From Nitrospinota bacterium (GTDB lineage Bacteria > Nitrospinota > Nitrospinia > Nitrospinales > Nitrospinaceae): 18,354 nt of DNA. Position 1 is the stretch's first letter, and each line of letters opens with the position of its first letter. The DNA is taken from contig JAPUGN010000076.1 of NCBI GenBank assembly GCA_027298165.1, positions 1 through 18,354 of the forward strand, given 5' to 3'. This document shows positions 1 through 6,668 of this stretch, piece by piece. The notes beneath the pieces are model-generated. The model saw only the letters and a program-made list of their open reading frames with translations, did not search any database and was not told the DNA's origin. A program made the translations under genes and the position numbers.

Positions 1-455
1 CTCTCACTAGGCCGAGCATTTTGACTGTTGAATGGTTTCAACCCGTCATGATCGGAGGTTTGTGGGTTCCAGAAATGATCGATATTATTGGAGGGCAGTG
101 TCTTATTGCATCGCCGGGCCAACCTGCACCCACGGTCTCCATGGATGCCCTGTCAAAAATTCGACCGGATGTTGTGATCATCAAACCTTGCGGATTTAAA
201 TTGGAACAAACTCTTCAAGAAATGGAATTATTGAAAAGCGCTCTTCCCTGGGAACAATGGGAGGTTCATCTGAAGGGCAACGCGTATTTGGTGGATGGAA
301 ACGCTTATTTCAACCGGCCCGGACCACGGATTCTGGATTCCTTGAAAATTTTGGCTTATTGTACCCACCCCACGTTGTTTCCCGAGTTTGGTAAACAATA
401 CAGCGACGCGGTCATCCGCTTGGAACCGAATTTAACGTTTTCATCCCAAAAATAA
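1..455 (+). CDS. BtuF/FepB-like ABC transporter substrate-binding protein, C-terminal part (5' end outside window)
   Basis: This is the C-terminal ~150 residues of a periplasmic binding protein of the cobalamin/iron-chelate (BtuF-like) type. The frame is open to the left edge, so the gene begins before the window; the TTG at 21 is internal. The visible part reads EWFQPVMIGGLWVPEMIDIIGG, which matches the typical hinge-to-second-lobe sequence of cobalamin-binding proteins (E-W/L-x-P-P-x-x-x-G-x-W-x-P-E-x-x-x-x-A/I-G-G). It is followed by an I-x-P-D-V-V-I-I-x-P-C-G-F strand and a G-x-A-Y-L-V-D-G-N-A-Y-F-N-R-P-G-P-R segment near the end, where this family has its conserved 'N-R-P-G-P-R' turn. 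Such proteins deliver corrinoid or ferric chelates to a BtuCD-type importer in the inner membrane. The ligand cannot be assigned from this fragment. The stop is TAA at 453-455. Confidence 0.8.
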   Translation, partial: LTRPSILTVEWFQPVMIGGLWVPEMIDIIGGQCLIASPGQPAPTVSMDALSKIRPDVVIIKPCGFKLEQTLQEMELLKSALPWEQWEVHLKGNAYLVDGNAYFNRPGPRILDSLKILAYCTHPTLFPEFGKQYSDAVIRLEPNLTFSSQK

Positions 456-670
456 CCGGCACAGTCAAATCATACTCCTGCTCATCCATGCAATTCAAAC
501 ACTGGCCCCGCGCTGGACCCTTAAATGCGCCGCCCTTGTACTGAGGTTGTATCAGCGTAACTCTCTCAAAGCTTTTCGGGCATCTGTGGGGGTTGAAGAG
601 GGCCATAAAAATTGCTCAAGGTGATCAATAGATAGGGGTTTCTGGCACGATTACACCAAAATTACACACA

Positions 671-706
671 AACAAAAACAGGGTTAGAGGCTCCCACCTC
701 CAACCC
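671..706 (-). terminator. Rho-independent terminator of tRNA-Phe
   Basis: On the minus strand, 14 nt after the tRNA body, GGGTTGGAGG pairs with CCTCTAACCC (10 bp with one C-A mismatch, 6-nt loop; arms 697-706 and 681-690). It is followed at once by TGTTTTTGTTTG. The stem plus T-rich tract and the position fit an intrinsic terminator for the tRNA transcript. Confidence 0.7.
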
Positions 707-719
707 TTTATTTTAAAGG

Positions 720-792
<73 letters not shown>

Positions 793-840
793 TTTATGGT
801 TTGTGGCTGGTTTCTACCTGATGCAGGCGAAGTTAGCGAA

Positions 841-867
841 ATTATCACAAAGCCCCTACCCTGTCAA
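841..867 (-). promoter_or_regulatory. Sigma-70-type promoter of tRNA-Phe
   Basis: On the minus strand, a consensus -35 TTGACA (867-862) is followed by GATAAT (846-841), which matches the -10 consensus at 5 of 6 positions with a 15-nt spacer. The spacer is slightly short. The predicted start of transcription is near 834, about 40 nt before the tRNA 5' end. It lies back to back with the csrA promoter. Confidence 0.55.
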
Positions 868-911
868 ATGGATTCCCGGCCGCGCATTTCCCCTGAAATC
901 CTTGATATTTT

Positions 912-920
912 TGATATAAT
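912..920 (+). promoter_or_regulatory. Extended -10 promoter candidate for csrA-fliW
   Basis: TGATATAAT at 912-920 is a perfect extended -10 element (TG-N-TATAAT). The -35 region 17 nt upstream (CCTGAA, 892-897) is poor, which is common with an extended -10. Transcription would start near 927 and leave a leader of about 40 nt before the csrA ATG at 967. Confidence 0.5.
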
Positions 921-966
921 TCTCCAGACAACGCGTGTCCGCCCACCCCTTTCCACGGCCCGAATC

Positions 967-1203
967 ATGCTGGTGCTTACCCGGAAAATCGGCGAAAGCC
1001 TCGCCATCAACGACAACGTTCGCATTACTATCCTGGAGGTGAAAGGGAAAACCGTGCGCCTGGGGATCGAAGCGCCCGACGACATCAAGGTGTACCGCGA
1101 GGAAATCTTCCTGAAAATCCAGGAGGAAAACCGGCAGGCCGCCGCCGCGACCTTCGATCCGTCGCAGGTCGGCCGTTGGACCCGGGAACAGTTGCAGTCA
1201 TGA
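967..1203 (+). CDS. csrA: Carbon storage regulator CsrA (translational regulator)
   Basis: This is a 78-residue CsrA/RsmA protein, a small homodimer that binds GGA motifs in mRNA leaders and controls translation and stability. The start is the ATG at 967, because the protein then begins with the invariant MLVLTRKIGE; the frame stays open upstream but that part is not CsrA-like. The RNA-contact residues known from E. coli CsrA are present (L4, R6, R44 in IKVYREEI), as are the core strands IRITILEVKGKTVRLGIEAP. The C-terminal ~20 residues after EENRQAAA form an extension typical of FliW-partnered CsrA proteins. The stop codon overlaps the fliW start (ATGA, 1200-1203), so the two are translationally coupled. 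There is no evident Shine-Dalgarno sequence and no GGA in the short predicted leader. Confidence 0.95.
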   Translation: MLVLTRKIGESLAINDNVRITILEVKGKTVRLGIEAPDDIKVYREEIFLKIQEENRQAAAATFDPSQVGRWTREQLQS

Positions 1204-1646
1204 AATATCAATCCACCCGTTTCGGCACGTTTGAAGTGAACGACGACGCCATTTTGAATATTCCCGACGGACTCTACGGGTTCGAGCAGGAAACACGGTT
1301 CGCCCTGCTCCCGTTCGCTTCCAACATCGACTCACCCCTGGAGTGGCTCCACTCGCTGACCACCCCGGAGCTGGCGTTTGTCATCACCGACCCTGCTCCC
1401 TTCATGCCGGATTACGCAGTGACTTTGACGGCGGAGGACCGGCGCACCATCGGGCTTGGGGAAGAGGGCGCGTTTCAAATCCGGATCATCGTGACCGTGC
1501 CGGAGGATTACCGGCGGATGACGGGTAATTTTCTCGCGCCGCTGGTCATTCATCCGGGTCTCAATACCGGTAAACAACTGGTGTTGACCCGTCAGGAGTA
1601 TTCCACCAAACATCCCCTCCTTCCCAACGCCGTGCGCGACAACTGA
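1200..1646 (+). CDS. fliW: Flagellar assembly factor FliW (CsrA antagonist)
   Basis: This is a 148-residue FliW. The protein binds CsrA and flagellin in a partner switch: when flagellin is exported, FliW is freed to sequester CsrA, which relieves repression of flagellin mRNA. Family landmarks are visible: TRFGTFEV at the N-terminus, IPDGLYGFEQ (21-30), PLEWLHSLTTPELAFVITDP (46-65) and NFLAPLVIHPGLNTGKQLVL (109-128). I chose the ATG at 1200 because it overlaps the csrA stop and gives the usual FliW N-terminus and length. A start further upstream (1176) would add residues unlike the family. No flagellar structural gene is within the window, so the pair acts in trans on flagellin encoded elsewhere. 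Confidence 0.95.
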   Translation: MKYQSTRFGTFEVNDDAILNIPDGLYGFEQETRFALLPFASNIDSPLEWLHSLTTPELAFVITDPAPFMPDYAVTLTAEDRRTIGLGEEGAFQIRIIVTVPEDYRRMTGNFLAPLVIHPGLNTGKQLVLTRQEYSTKHPLLPNAVRDN

Positions 1647-1702
1647 CGGCACATTTCCTCACGGATGGTTCAATCGATTTATTGATTTATGGAATAAATA
1701 CG

Positions 1703-3025
1703 CTAGCGCACGGGGTCGGATGGCGGGGAGCCGAAGCGGGACAGGTGCCCGGCGAGCTCTTCCGGCGAACTGTGGACGTCGACATAGATATAACTGTGCC
1801 GCACCTTGGAGTTGAGCGCGAAGTTCACCCGGCCGAGCCGGGTGCCGTCGATCAGCATGACATCGGTGAACGGACGGCTCACCCGGTAATCGCGATGATT
1901 CCGGATAAACGTAATGAAATTCTTGAACCCTTGAGCGCAATCGGCGGATTGCAGGCCTTCCAGATCACACACCGCGCGCAGGCCGCTGGAGTTGTTTTTA
2001 GTTCGCTTCTCGAGTTTTTCGGCGAGCGTCACATTGACCTGAATGACGGCCTGATCCGGTTTATTGGAAAAGATGCGGACTATTTCCCCGGGCGGGAGAT
2101 CATACCGCAAAACGACGTCATGGTCGTCTTTGATGAGCGTGTTGTACTTGTGGACGAGAACCTGTCCCCACAGTTTGCGTTTCAGGCCCGGATCGTTTCC
2201 TGCGGCACTGAAATTTTTCGCGCCCTCGAGACATTCCTTCTGTTCCAAATGTTTATCGCAGAAAAAATTGGGAACCTGCAAAGCCGCCAGCGCCTTGCCG
2301 TATTGTTGTTTGATTTCCCGATAAATCTTTTTTTCCCGTGTCCAGATCTCCACCACGGGATCGTTCTGCAGGCGGTGCGTCATGGTTTCCGGAGGGTCGT
2401 CGTACTTCAACGTCAAAATCGTACGGTCTTTATCCGGCAAATGGGTATCCGTGATGGCAACGGAGGCCCAGGACATGCGGCCCATGCGGCGGTTCGGCTC
2501 CACCCCGGCCAGGGTCTGATACCCCCGCAGGCAGTGCGCGTTGGAAATCCGGAAGGTGCAATACAACTCCCGGATGCGCAGGCCGGACTGAATCCGTTGT
2601 TTCAATTGATGAACGTCCGCGATGAACTGTTTCTGTTTCTCCGGCGCGAGTTGTTCCCGCAGGGAACGAACCATGTCCTCCCTGGATGCGTCCCACGGCA
2701 CCAACAGGCTATGAAACCCGCCACTGCGCAAATATCGGGTGCTGATACCCACAATAGTTAGACCGGAATTGGGCACTTCCTTTAAGGCGGAGGCCAGGGT
2801 CGTGGTCCCCGTCAGGCAGTGTTGCACGCGTTGCGCTTCATCCTGATTGGTACCGATATTCTCAAGGAAGGGAAAACATTCCAGGTTGGTGATGCCATAG
2901 CGTTGCTCCATCTCCATCTTTATCAACGACAGCGCGTTGAACATACTGCCGGCGAAAACCGGAGCCACGGTCAATAACGAAACCGCAAGCAATATCTGAA
3001 TGACTCTATAAGGAAAACGTGACAT
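1703..3025 (-). CDS. Secreted protein made of four cysteine-pair repeats (unknown family)
   Basis: I do not recognise this 440-residue protein. It has a signal peptide (hydrophobic residues 8-22, likely signal peptidase I cleavage after VFA, residue 25). The mature part reads as four copies of a module of ~100 residues. Each has an amphipathic helix, a cysteine pair in a 'C-x(8-9)-C-[LA]-x-G' pattern (C156/C165, C256/C265, C353/C363; wider spaced C50/C70 in the first), then a strand ending in a D-x-[PS]-x-E-type turn (LLVPWDASREDMVRSL 107-122; LTLKYDDPPETMTHRL 204-219; VLRYDLPPGEIVRIF 305-319; IYVDVHSSPEELAGHL 413-428). The cysteines suggest one disulfide per module in the periplasm. The start is ATG with a weak AAGAG site. 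It may be the third gene of the operon beginning at 5467, after a 155-nt gap. The stop is TAG at 1703, convergent with fliW. Confidence 0.8.
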   Translation of the reverse strand: MSRFPYRVIQILLAVSLLTVAPVFAGSMFNALSLIKMEMEQRYGITNLECFPFLENIGTNQDEAQRVQHCLTGTTTLASALKEVPNSGLTIVGISTRYLRSGGFHSLLVPWDASREDMVRSLREQLAPEKQKQFIADVHQLKQRIQSGLRIRELYCTFRISNAHCLRGYQTLAGVEPNRRMGRMSWASVAITDTHLPDKDRTILTLKYDDPPETMTHRLQNDPVVEIWTREKKIYREIKQQYGKALAALQVPNFFCDKHLEQKECLEGAKNFSAAGNDPGLKRKLWGQVLVHKYNTLIKDDHDVVLRYDLPPGEIVRIFSNKPDQAVIQVNVTLAEKLEKRTKNNSSGLRAVCDLEGLQSADCAQGFKNFITFIRNHRDYRVSRPFTDVMLIDGTRLGRVNFALNSKVRHSYIYVDVHSSPEELAGHLSRFGSPPSDPVR

Positions 3026-3180
3026 GGCACTCTTGAGAAAAAAAGTGGTTCCCTCATAGTGTCAAATTTCGAAGGCCAGGACAAGCCGAAAGGCAGGGGG
3101 TTATCGGAGGCCTCAACCGCCTCCCCGGAAACCGAAGAACAAAAGCGCCAGGAAATGGGACCCCTGACGCGGGCCTTGAT

Positions 3181-3645
3181 TCAATGAAACGTTCGATTCA
3201 TATAATCGTTCCAGCAATCGTTCCATCCTTCGCGATTGAAAACACACTTGGCCGCGCCATACGACCCCAGAGGCACGTAAAGGACCAGATACCCGACCAA
3301 AACCGTGCTGTACGTAATGATAAACCCACCCACATTTCCGACATTGCCTAGCACCGAGTTTTTCTCCGAAAACTTTCGGTCCTCGCCCTGCTGATAATTT
3401 TGAGCCGCATCCAGAACAGCCCTGTGAACATTATAGCCCACCGCCAGATTTTCCCGAGATTCCACGAAAACTGTGTCGCTTTGTATTTTATGAAAGTCCT
3501 CCGCTTCGGAATAGTTTCCCGGGTTCATGAGGGAAGCGGTTTGGACCGGTTCAGCAACTGTCGGAGTCACCGCCCAGACCATCCAAAACATATTCAGCAC
3601 CATCATCCGGCTTATGGGTTTCATCCATTGTTTCATCTTAAACAT
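3181..3645 (-). CDS. Small exported membrane-anchored protein, unknown function
   Basis: This 154-residue protein was not recognised. It has an N-terminal signal sequence (hydrophobic residues ~14-26; possible cleavage after TVA, residue 31), a polar stretch of about 70 residues, one strong transmembrane segment (about 102-127, GNVGGFIITYSTVLVGYLVL) and a short Cys-containing C-terminal tail (C134 and C144). The start is supported by a near-perfect Shine-Dalgarno AAGGAGG, 9 nt before the ATG at 3645. It lies 43 nt downstream of the YiiX-like lipoprotein gene on the same strand, so the two are almost surely co-transcribed. The tail with two cysteines ten residues apart recalls the cysteine pairs of the next gene, but there is no wider similarity that I can see. 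Confidence 0.75.
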   Translation of the reverse strand: MFKMKQWMKPISRMMVLNMFWMVWAVTPTVAEPVQTASLMNPGNYSEAEDFHKIQSDTVFVESRENLAVGYNVHRAVLDAAQNYQQGEDRKFSEKNSVLGNVGNVGGFIITYSTVLVGYLVLYVPLGSYGAAKCVFNREGWNDCWNDYMNRTFH

Positions 3646-3688
3646 GATCTCTACCCTCCTTAATATGTTTTATTCGGGTAACTTCTCC

Positions 3689-5467
3689 TCAACGCTCCCG
3701 CAACTCCTCCTCCGGAGAGTTTCCGTTTAAAACATGTTTCAGTTCCTTTCGCAACGGCTCACCCTCTTTCCAGACCCGCTTTCCATTCACATACAGTATG
3801 ACCGGAAAAAACGGGTCGCTGGGATCGTCCGCCATTTTTGCCATTTGGTCCGGCCGAACGTAATGCTTGCCCATGGCCCGGTCGGTTTTGATATCGAAAT
3901 CTACAAAAGTCCAATAGGCCACCTCCGAGCACACCAGTTCGCTGTCCGTGTTGAAGTTGAGGCTGAAATCGTAATTCTTCCCTATTTGACGAAAAGCGTT
4001 CACCAAGTACTCGCTCTTTTTTTCGCGGGTCAAACAGGTTTCGGTGCCGGGCCGCTGGTTTCCACAGGACACTGGCCGCAGGACCACCAAATCGTCGGCA
4101 TCCAGGAAATTTTGCAGGGGATGAAAATTGACTCCCGGCGCCAACGCCTCTATTAAATTCTTACCATCGCGGACAGCTTCCTGAAACGACGGGCCCCCGT
4201 ATGCATATTTCTCCTTCGCTCTCTGGTATAAATCAGGAAGTTTTTCCCAAACGCCCAATTCTTTCAACTCCCCTTCCGTTCCCACCCATATTCCGACATG
4301 GCCGTAATGGCCCGGTATAAACTTGTCGGTGAGCCGTGACCGGGATCTTTGCAAAAAAACATCCAGGGATTTCATGGTTCCGACCAGGCGCGCGTACTCG
4401 ACGCGGGGCATCTGCTTGAGATGCCCTTCGCGGGACTGAAAGAGGTCTGCACTAAGGCCGAAAGCTTTACCAAAAATATGAGACGTCTGGACATTAATAA
4501 GGGCCAGCGAATCCTTTTGCATTGTGAAGAACGTTTTCACGCCATCCGCAGCGCGTGCCAACAAACCTTTATTGTTTGGATTCTCCTCCAGCTTTTTGAA
4601 GGTAGGGCTGTTTTCTATGATACCTGTCAGGGGATGCGAATGCGGGCCGGGCTCAACACTTTCCGAATTCTTTTGGATTTGCCGGGCTTTTTGGTAAAGG
4701 TTAAAAACCGCAACTAATTTTTCAGAATTGCGATAGCTTCGGTAATTCCGCCAAATTTTCTGGACCGCCTGGCGGGACTCATCCTTCGGTCCGGCGGAAT
4801 CGTAAAGCAAAATTCGACGGATGGCCTTGTTTTTCATATAGGGCTCCCAGCCGATTTCAAAATTGTCTATCAGGATCAAGGCGGCACCAAACGAGACTTC
4901 TAATTCGCGCAGGAATATTTTTCCTTTACGGTCCAGCGGATTAATATGGTACACATCCGCCCGCACCTTCCGATACACGGTGCCGTCCTCCGGGTCCCCC
5001 CCGTATTCCAGCACCTCGCCCAGGGAATCATTATGATGGTTCACGCGCTTTTCGATATGGGTTTCGTGTTGATTTTGGATTTGGACATCCTTGGCCAGAT
5101 CCAGATAGAAGTAGGGGCTCAGCATCAAGTCCCATAAGGGACCCCAAATCTGATCCACATACTGAGTGGCCAGATGCTGAATTTCCACCAGGTCCCGGTT
5201 GGCGATTTTCCCGTGGTGGGATTTTTGATAATCATCATAATTGCGGTAAGACGTCTTCGCCCAACCCCTCCACGCGTCAGACTGTTCCGCATATTTGATC
5301 AATTCGAGGGATTTCTCTTCCGTGTCCTCCCCACCCGCCGACCATACGTCCTCCGGAACCAGGGAGTGATCCGGTTTCATAGATTCAAGCGACGGCTTCC
5401 ACATTGCACAACCCGTCACCAGGTAGACCACCAATACGATGGAACATATTTGGTTGAATGGCTTCAT
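3689..5467 (-). CDS. Lipoprotein with C-terminal YiiX-like (permuted NlpC/P60, papain-fold) hydrolase domain
   Basis: This 592-residue protein begins with a lipoprotein signal (lipobox V-T-G-C20). Residues ~40-350 are a helical, charged region I cannot assign. Residues ~365-565 look like the YiiX/YebB branch of the NlpC/P60 superfamily, in which the catalytic order is permuted. DVFLQRSRSR is followed by GHYGHVGIWVG (386-396, with H387/H390), EALAPGVNFHPL (440-450), the strand DDLVVLRP (458-465) and LVCSEVAYWTF (511-521) carrying the presumed nucleophile C513. Members are thiol hydrolases or acyltransferases acting on peptidoglycan peptides or lipids; the substrate here is unknown. The family domain is usually ~200 residues, so the N-terminal 350 are an addition. 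A strong GAGGAGG site precedes the ATG. It is first of an operon with the genes ending at 3181 and possibly 1703, behind a strong promoter with an overlapping palindrome. Confidence 0.82.
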   Translation of the reverse strand: MKPFNQICSIVLVVYLVTGCAMWKPSLESMKPDHSLVPEDVWSAGGEDTEEKSLELIKYAEQSDAWRGWAKTSYRNYDDYQKSHHGKIANRDLVEIQHLATQYVDQIWGPLWDLMLSPYFYLDLAKDVQIQNQHETHIEKRVNHHNDSLGEVLEYGGDPEDGTVYRKVRADVYHINPLDRKGKIFLRELEVSFGAALILIDNFEIGWEPYMKNKAIRRILLYDSAGPKDESRQAVQKIWRNYRSYRNSEKLVAVFNLYQKARQIQKNSESVEPGPHSHPLTGIIENSPTFKKLEENPNNKGLLARAADGVKTFFTMQKDSLALINVQTSHIFGKAFGLSADLFQSREGHLKQMPRVEYARLVGTMKSLDVFLQRSRSRLTDKFIPGHYGHVGIWVGTEGELKELGVWEKLPDLYQRAKEKYAYGGPSFQEAVRDGKNLIEALAPGVNFHPLQNFLDADDLVVLRPVSCGNQRPGTETCLTREKKSEYLVNAFRQIGKNYDFSLNFNTDSELVCSEVAYWTFVDFDIKTDRAMGKHYVRPDQMAKMADDPSDPFFPVILYVNGKRVWKEGEPLRKELKHVLNGNSPEEELRER

Positions 5468-5496
5468 GTCTCCTCCTCATGAATAGGGTTTCCGGA

Positions 5497-5556
5497 GATC
5501 ATTGCCCCGTACCCTGCCGCCCCTCCCAGGGCGGAGGCCCTCAGGCCTCAATGATC
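5497..5556 (-). other. Branched secondary structure in the leader of the YiiX-like operon
   Basis: Three nested or adjacent perfect inverted repeats lie between the promoter and the Shine-Dalgarno. The outer arms are GATCATTG/CAATGATC (5556-5549 with 5504-5497, 8 bp). Inside are GAGGCC-TGAG-GGCCTC (5549-5534, 6 bp, 4-nt loop) and CCGCCC-TGGGAG-GGGCGG (read on the minus strand, 5534-5517, 6 bp, 6-nt loop). They abut with almost no unpaired bases, as in a three-way junction. No T-tract follows, so this is not a classical terminator. The predicted transcription start (~5553) cuts into the outer arm, so that stem may form only in part, or only in DNA. Confidence 0.5.
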
Positions 5557-5559
5557 CTA

Positions 5560-5587
5560 AATATATTCCCCATTAAATATTTGTCAA
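5560..5587 (-). promoter_or_regulatory. Strong sigma-70-type promoter for the YiiX-like operon
   Basis: On the minus strand, a consensus -35 TTGACA (5587-5582) and TATATT (5565-5560, 5 of 6 matches to TATAAT) are separated by 16 nt. Transcription would start near 5553 and leave a leader of about 85 nt to the ATG at 5467. The AT-rich DNA upstream (5588-5660) resembles an UP-element region. Confidence 0.65.
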
Positions 5588-5598
5588 TAAATATTTAA
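5573..5598. promoter_or_regulatory. Perfect 10+10 bp palindrome over the -35 box (operator candidate)
   Basis: TTAAATATTT (5573-5582), a 6-nt spacer GTCAAT, and AAATATTTAA (5589-5598) form a perfect inverted repeat. The -35 TTGACA of the minus-strand promoter spans the spacer and one base of an arm, so a dimeric protein bound here would block RNA polymerase. The half-site is AT-only, which raises the chance of coincidence in this AT-rich stretch. Confidence 0.5.
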
Positions 5599-5705
5599 CT
5601 TAATATTTATGGTTTTATTAAAACACGAATTGATTCAATTACTTAACTTTATAAATTCAGGTTTTCCTAGGAATAATGAGGGGGGGTAAGTGTGGCGATA
5701 GCAGG

Positions 5706-6659
5706 TCAATCGTCTTTTAGTTGAAGGATTTCTGCAAGGGTTTTGCGGAACACGTCCGCCAGTGGACCGCCCAGGCGGATGGCTTGGTGGATGACGTTCA
5801 GGGCTTCTTCTTTACGGTTCAGTTCCATGAGCACGTGGGCGAGGTTGTTATAGGCGGGGCCCGCCTCGGGTGCGACGCGGACGGCGGAACGAAAGGCCTG
5901 CTCGGCACCATCGAGATTTCCCCGCGCATACCGGCTGTTGCCGAGACCCATCCACGCGGTCGGGTGGTGCGGCCAGCGGGCGGCCGCGGTGGTATAGGCC
6001 GCTTCGGCTTCACCCCAGCGCTGTGTCTGCTCCAGCCCCACCACCGCTTTCAGGTAAACCCCGGCTTCTGCGGTGACCGGGAGTCTGTTCGGCGACAGCG
6101 TGAGAATGGCCCAGCGCCCCCAAGGCCGCCAAGTCTCGGCGAAGGCGTCGAGAGACAGCACTTCTATCTCTTTCACCCCGGAGTGGAGCACGACTTCACG
6201 CCGGTCCAGGTCGTAGCCGATGACCACCGCGTAGTGCCAAGTGGTCTGCATCAGGATACTCAGGCGTTGCAGGACGATGACGGGATGTCCTCCGGCCACT
6301 TCCCTTAAAATATGTTCGACGCTGGCGACCGGGTACGCGACTCTGCCGTGGCGGCGGGCCGCCCCGATCATATCCGGCGGCAGACTGCCCTGACGGCTGG
6401 CGGTGTACACTTGCGGCTTTAAATCCTCGGGGGAAACCGCCACGCCCGACCATTGCAGGGTCATGGCCAGCGATGCCGGGCCGCATTGATACTTACCCTG
6501 GGGATGAAACGGGACATTGGTCAATTCAACGTTGCGGGGAATGTCGAGGCTCGCCGGCAACTCGACTTTCGGTGGGGTGGTGGCGCAACCGACGGCCCAC
6601 AGACCGGCCAGAGTGATCCACAGTAATAATCGAACGGGTAGTGCCCCTGAGGTATTCAT
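5706..6659 (-). CDS. PA2778-family cysteine peptidase: lipoprotein with C39-like domain and TPRs
   Basis: This 317-residue lipoprotein (lipobox A-V-G-C25) has a peptidase C39-like papain-fold domain at about residues 45-185. YQCGPASLAM (57-66) carries the presumed nucleophile C59 and HYAVVIGYD (142-150) the catalytic H142, while the third-site strand reads VVLHSG. C-terminal tetratricopeptide repeats follow at about 205-310 (for example AWMGLGNSRYARGNLDGAEQAF and AYNNLAHVLMELNRKEEALN). This is the layout of the PA2778 family, normally encoded beside PA2779-family proteins, as here. C39 domains cleave after double glycines in exporters; a substrate for this family is not established. The ATG at 6659 follows a weak GAG-containing site. 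A GTG at 6668, directly after the upstream stop, would add three residues and is possible. The two genes are tightly coupled. Confidence 0.88.
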   Translation of the reverse strand: MNTSGALPVRLLLWITLAGLWAVGCATTPPKVELPASLDIPRNVELTNVPFHPQGKYQCGPASLAMTLQWSGVAVSPEDLKPQVYTASRQGSLPPDMIGAARRHGRVAYPVASVEHILREVAGGHPVIVLQRLSILMQTTWHYAVVIGYDLDRREVVLHSGVKEIEVLSLDAFAETWRPWGRWAILTLSPNRLPVTAEAGVYLKAVVGLEQTQRWGEAEAAYTTAAARWPHHPTAWMGLGNSRYARGNLDGAEQAFRSAVRVAPEAGPAYNNLAHVLMELNRKEEALNVIHQAIRLGGPLADVFRKTLAEILQLKDD

Positions 6660-6668
6660 AACAGACAC

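Noticed and set aside
412..606. 64-residue minus-strand open frame with three cysteines (MALFNPHRCPKSFERV...)
   Set aside because: It overlaps the end of the BtuF-like gene by 44 nt, has no good ribosome site and resembles no family I know. A short real gene cannot be excluded, but nothing positive supports it.
796..966. Extension of csrA to an upstream ATG at 796
   Set aside because: The added residues are not CsrA-like, and the region contains the csrA and tRNA promoters. MLVLTRK at 967 is the universal CsrA start.
1682..2761. Long plus-strand open frame (359 codons) opposite the four-repeat gene
   Set aside because: It has no signal, no recognisable domain and no ribosome site. The minus strand has a signal peptide, internal repeats and a longer frame, so this is a shadow.
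3106..3124. GGAGGC/GCCTCC hairpin between the small membrane protein gene and the four-repeat gene
   Set aside because: There is no T-tract in either direction and the stem is only 6 bp. It shares GGAGGCC with the leader structure at 5534-5549, but that is too short to call a repeat family.
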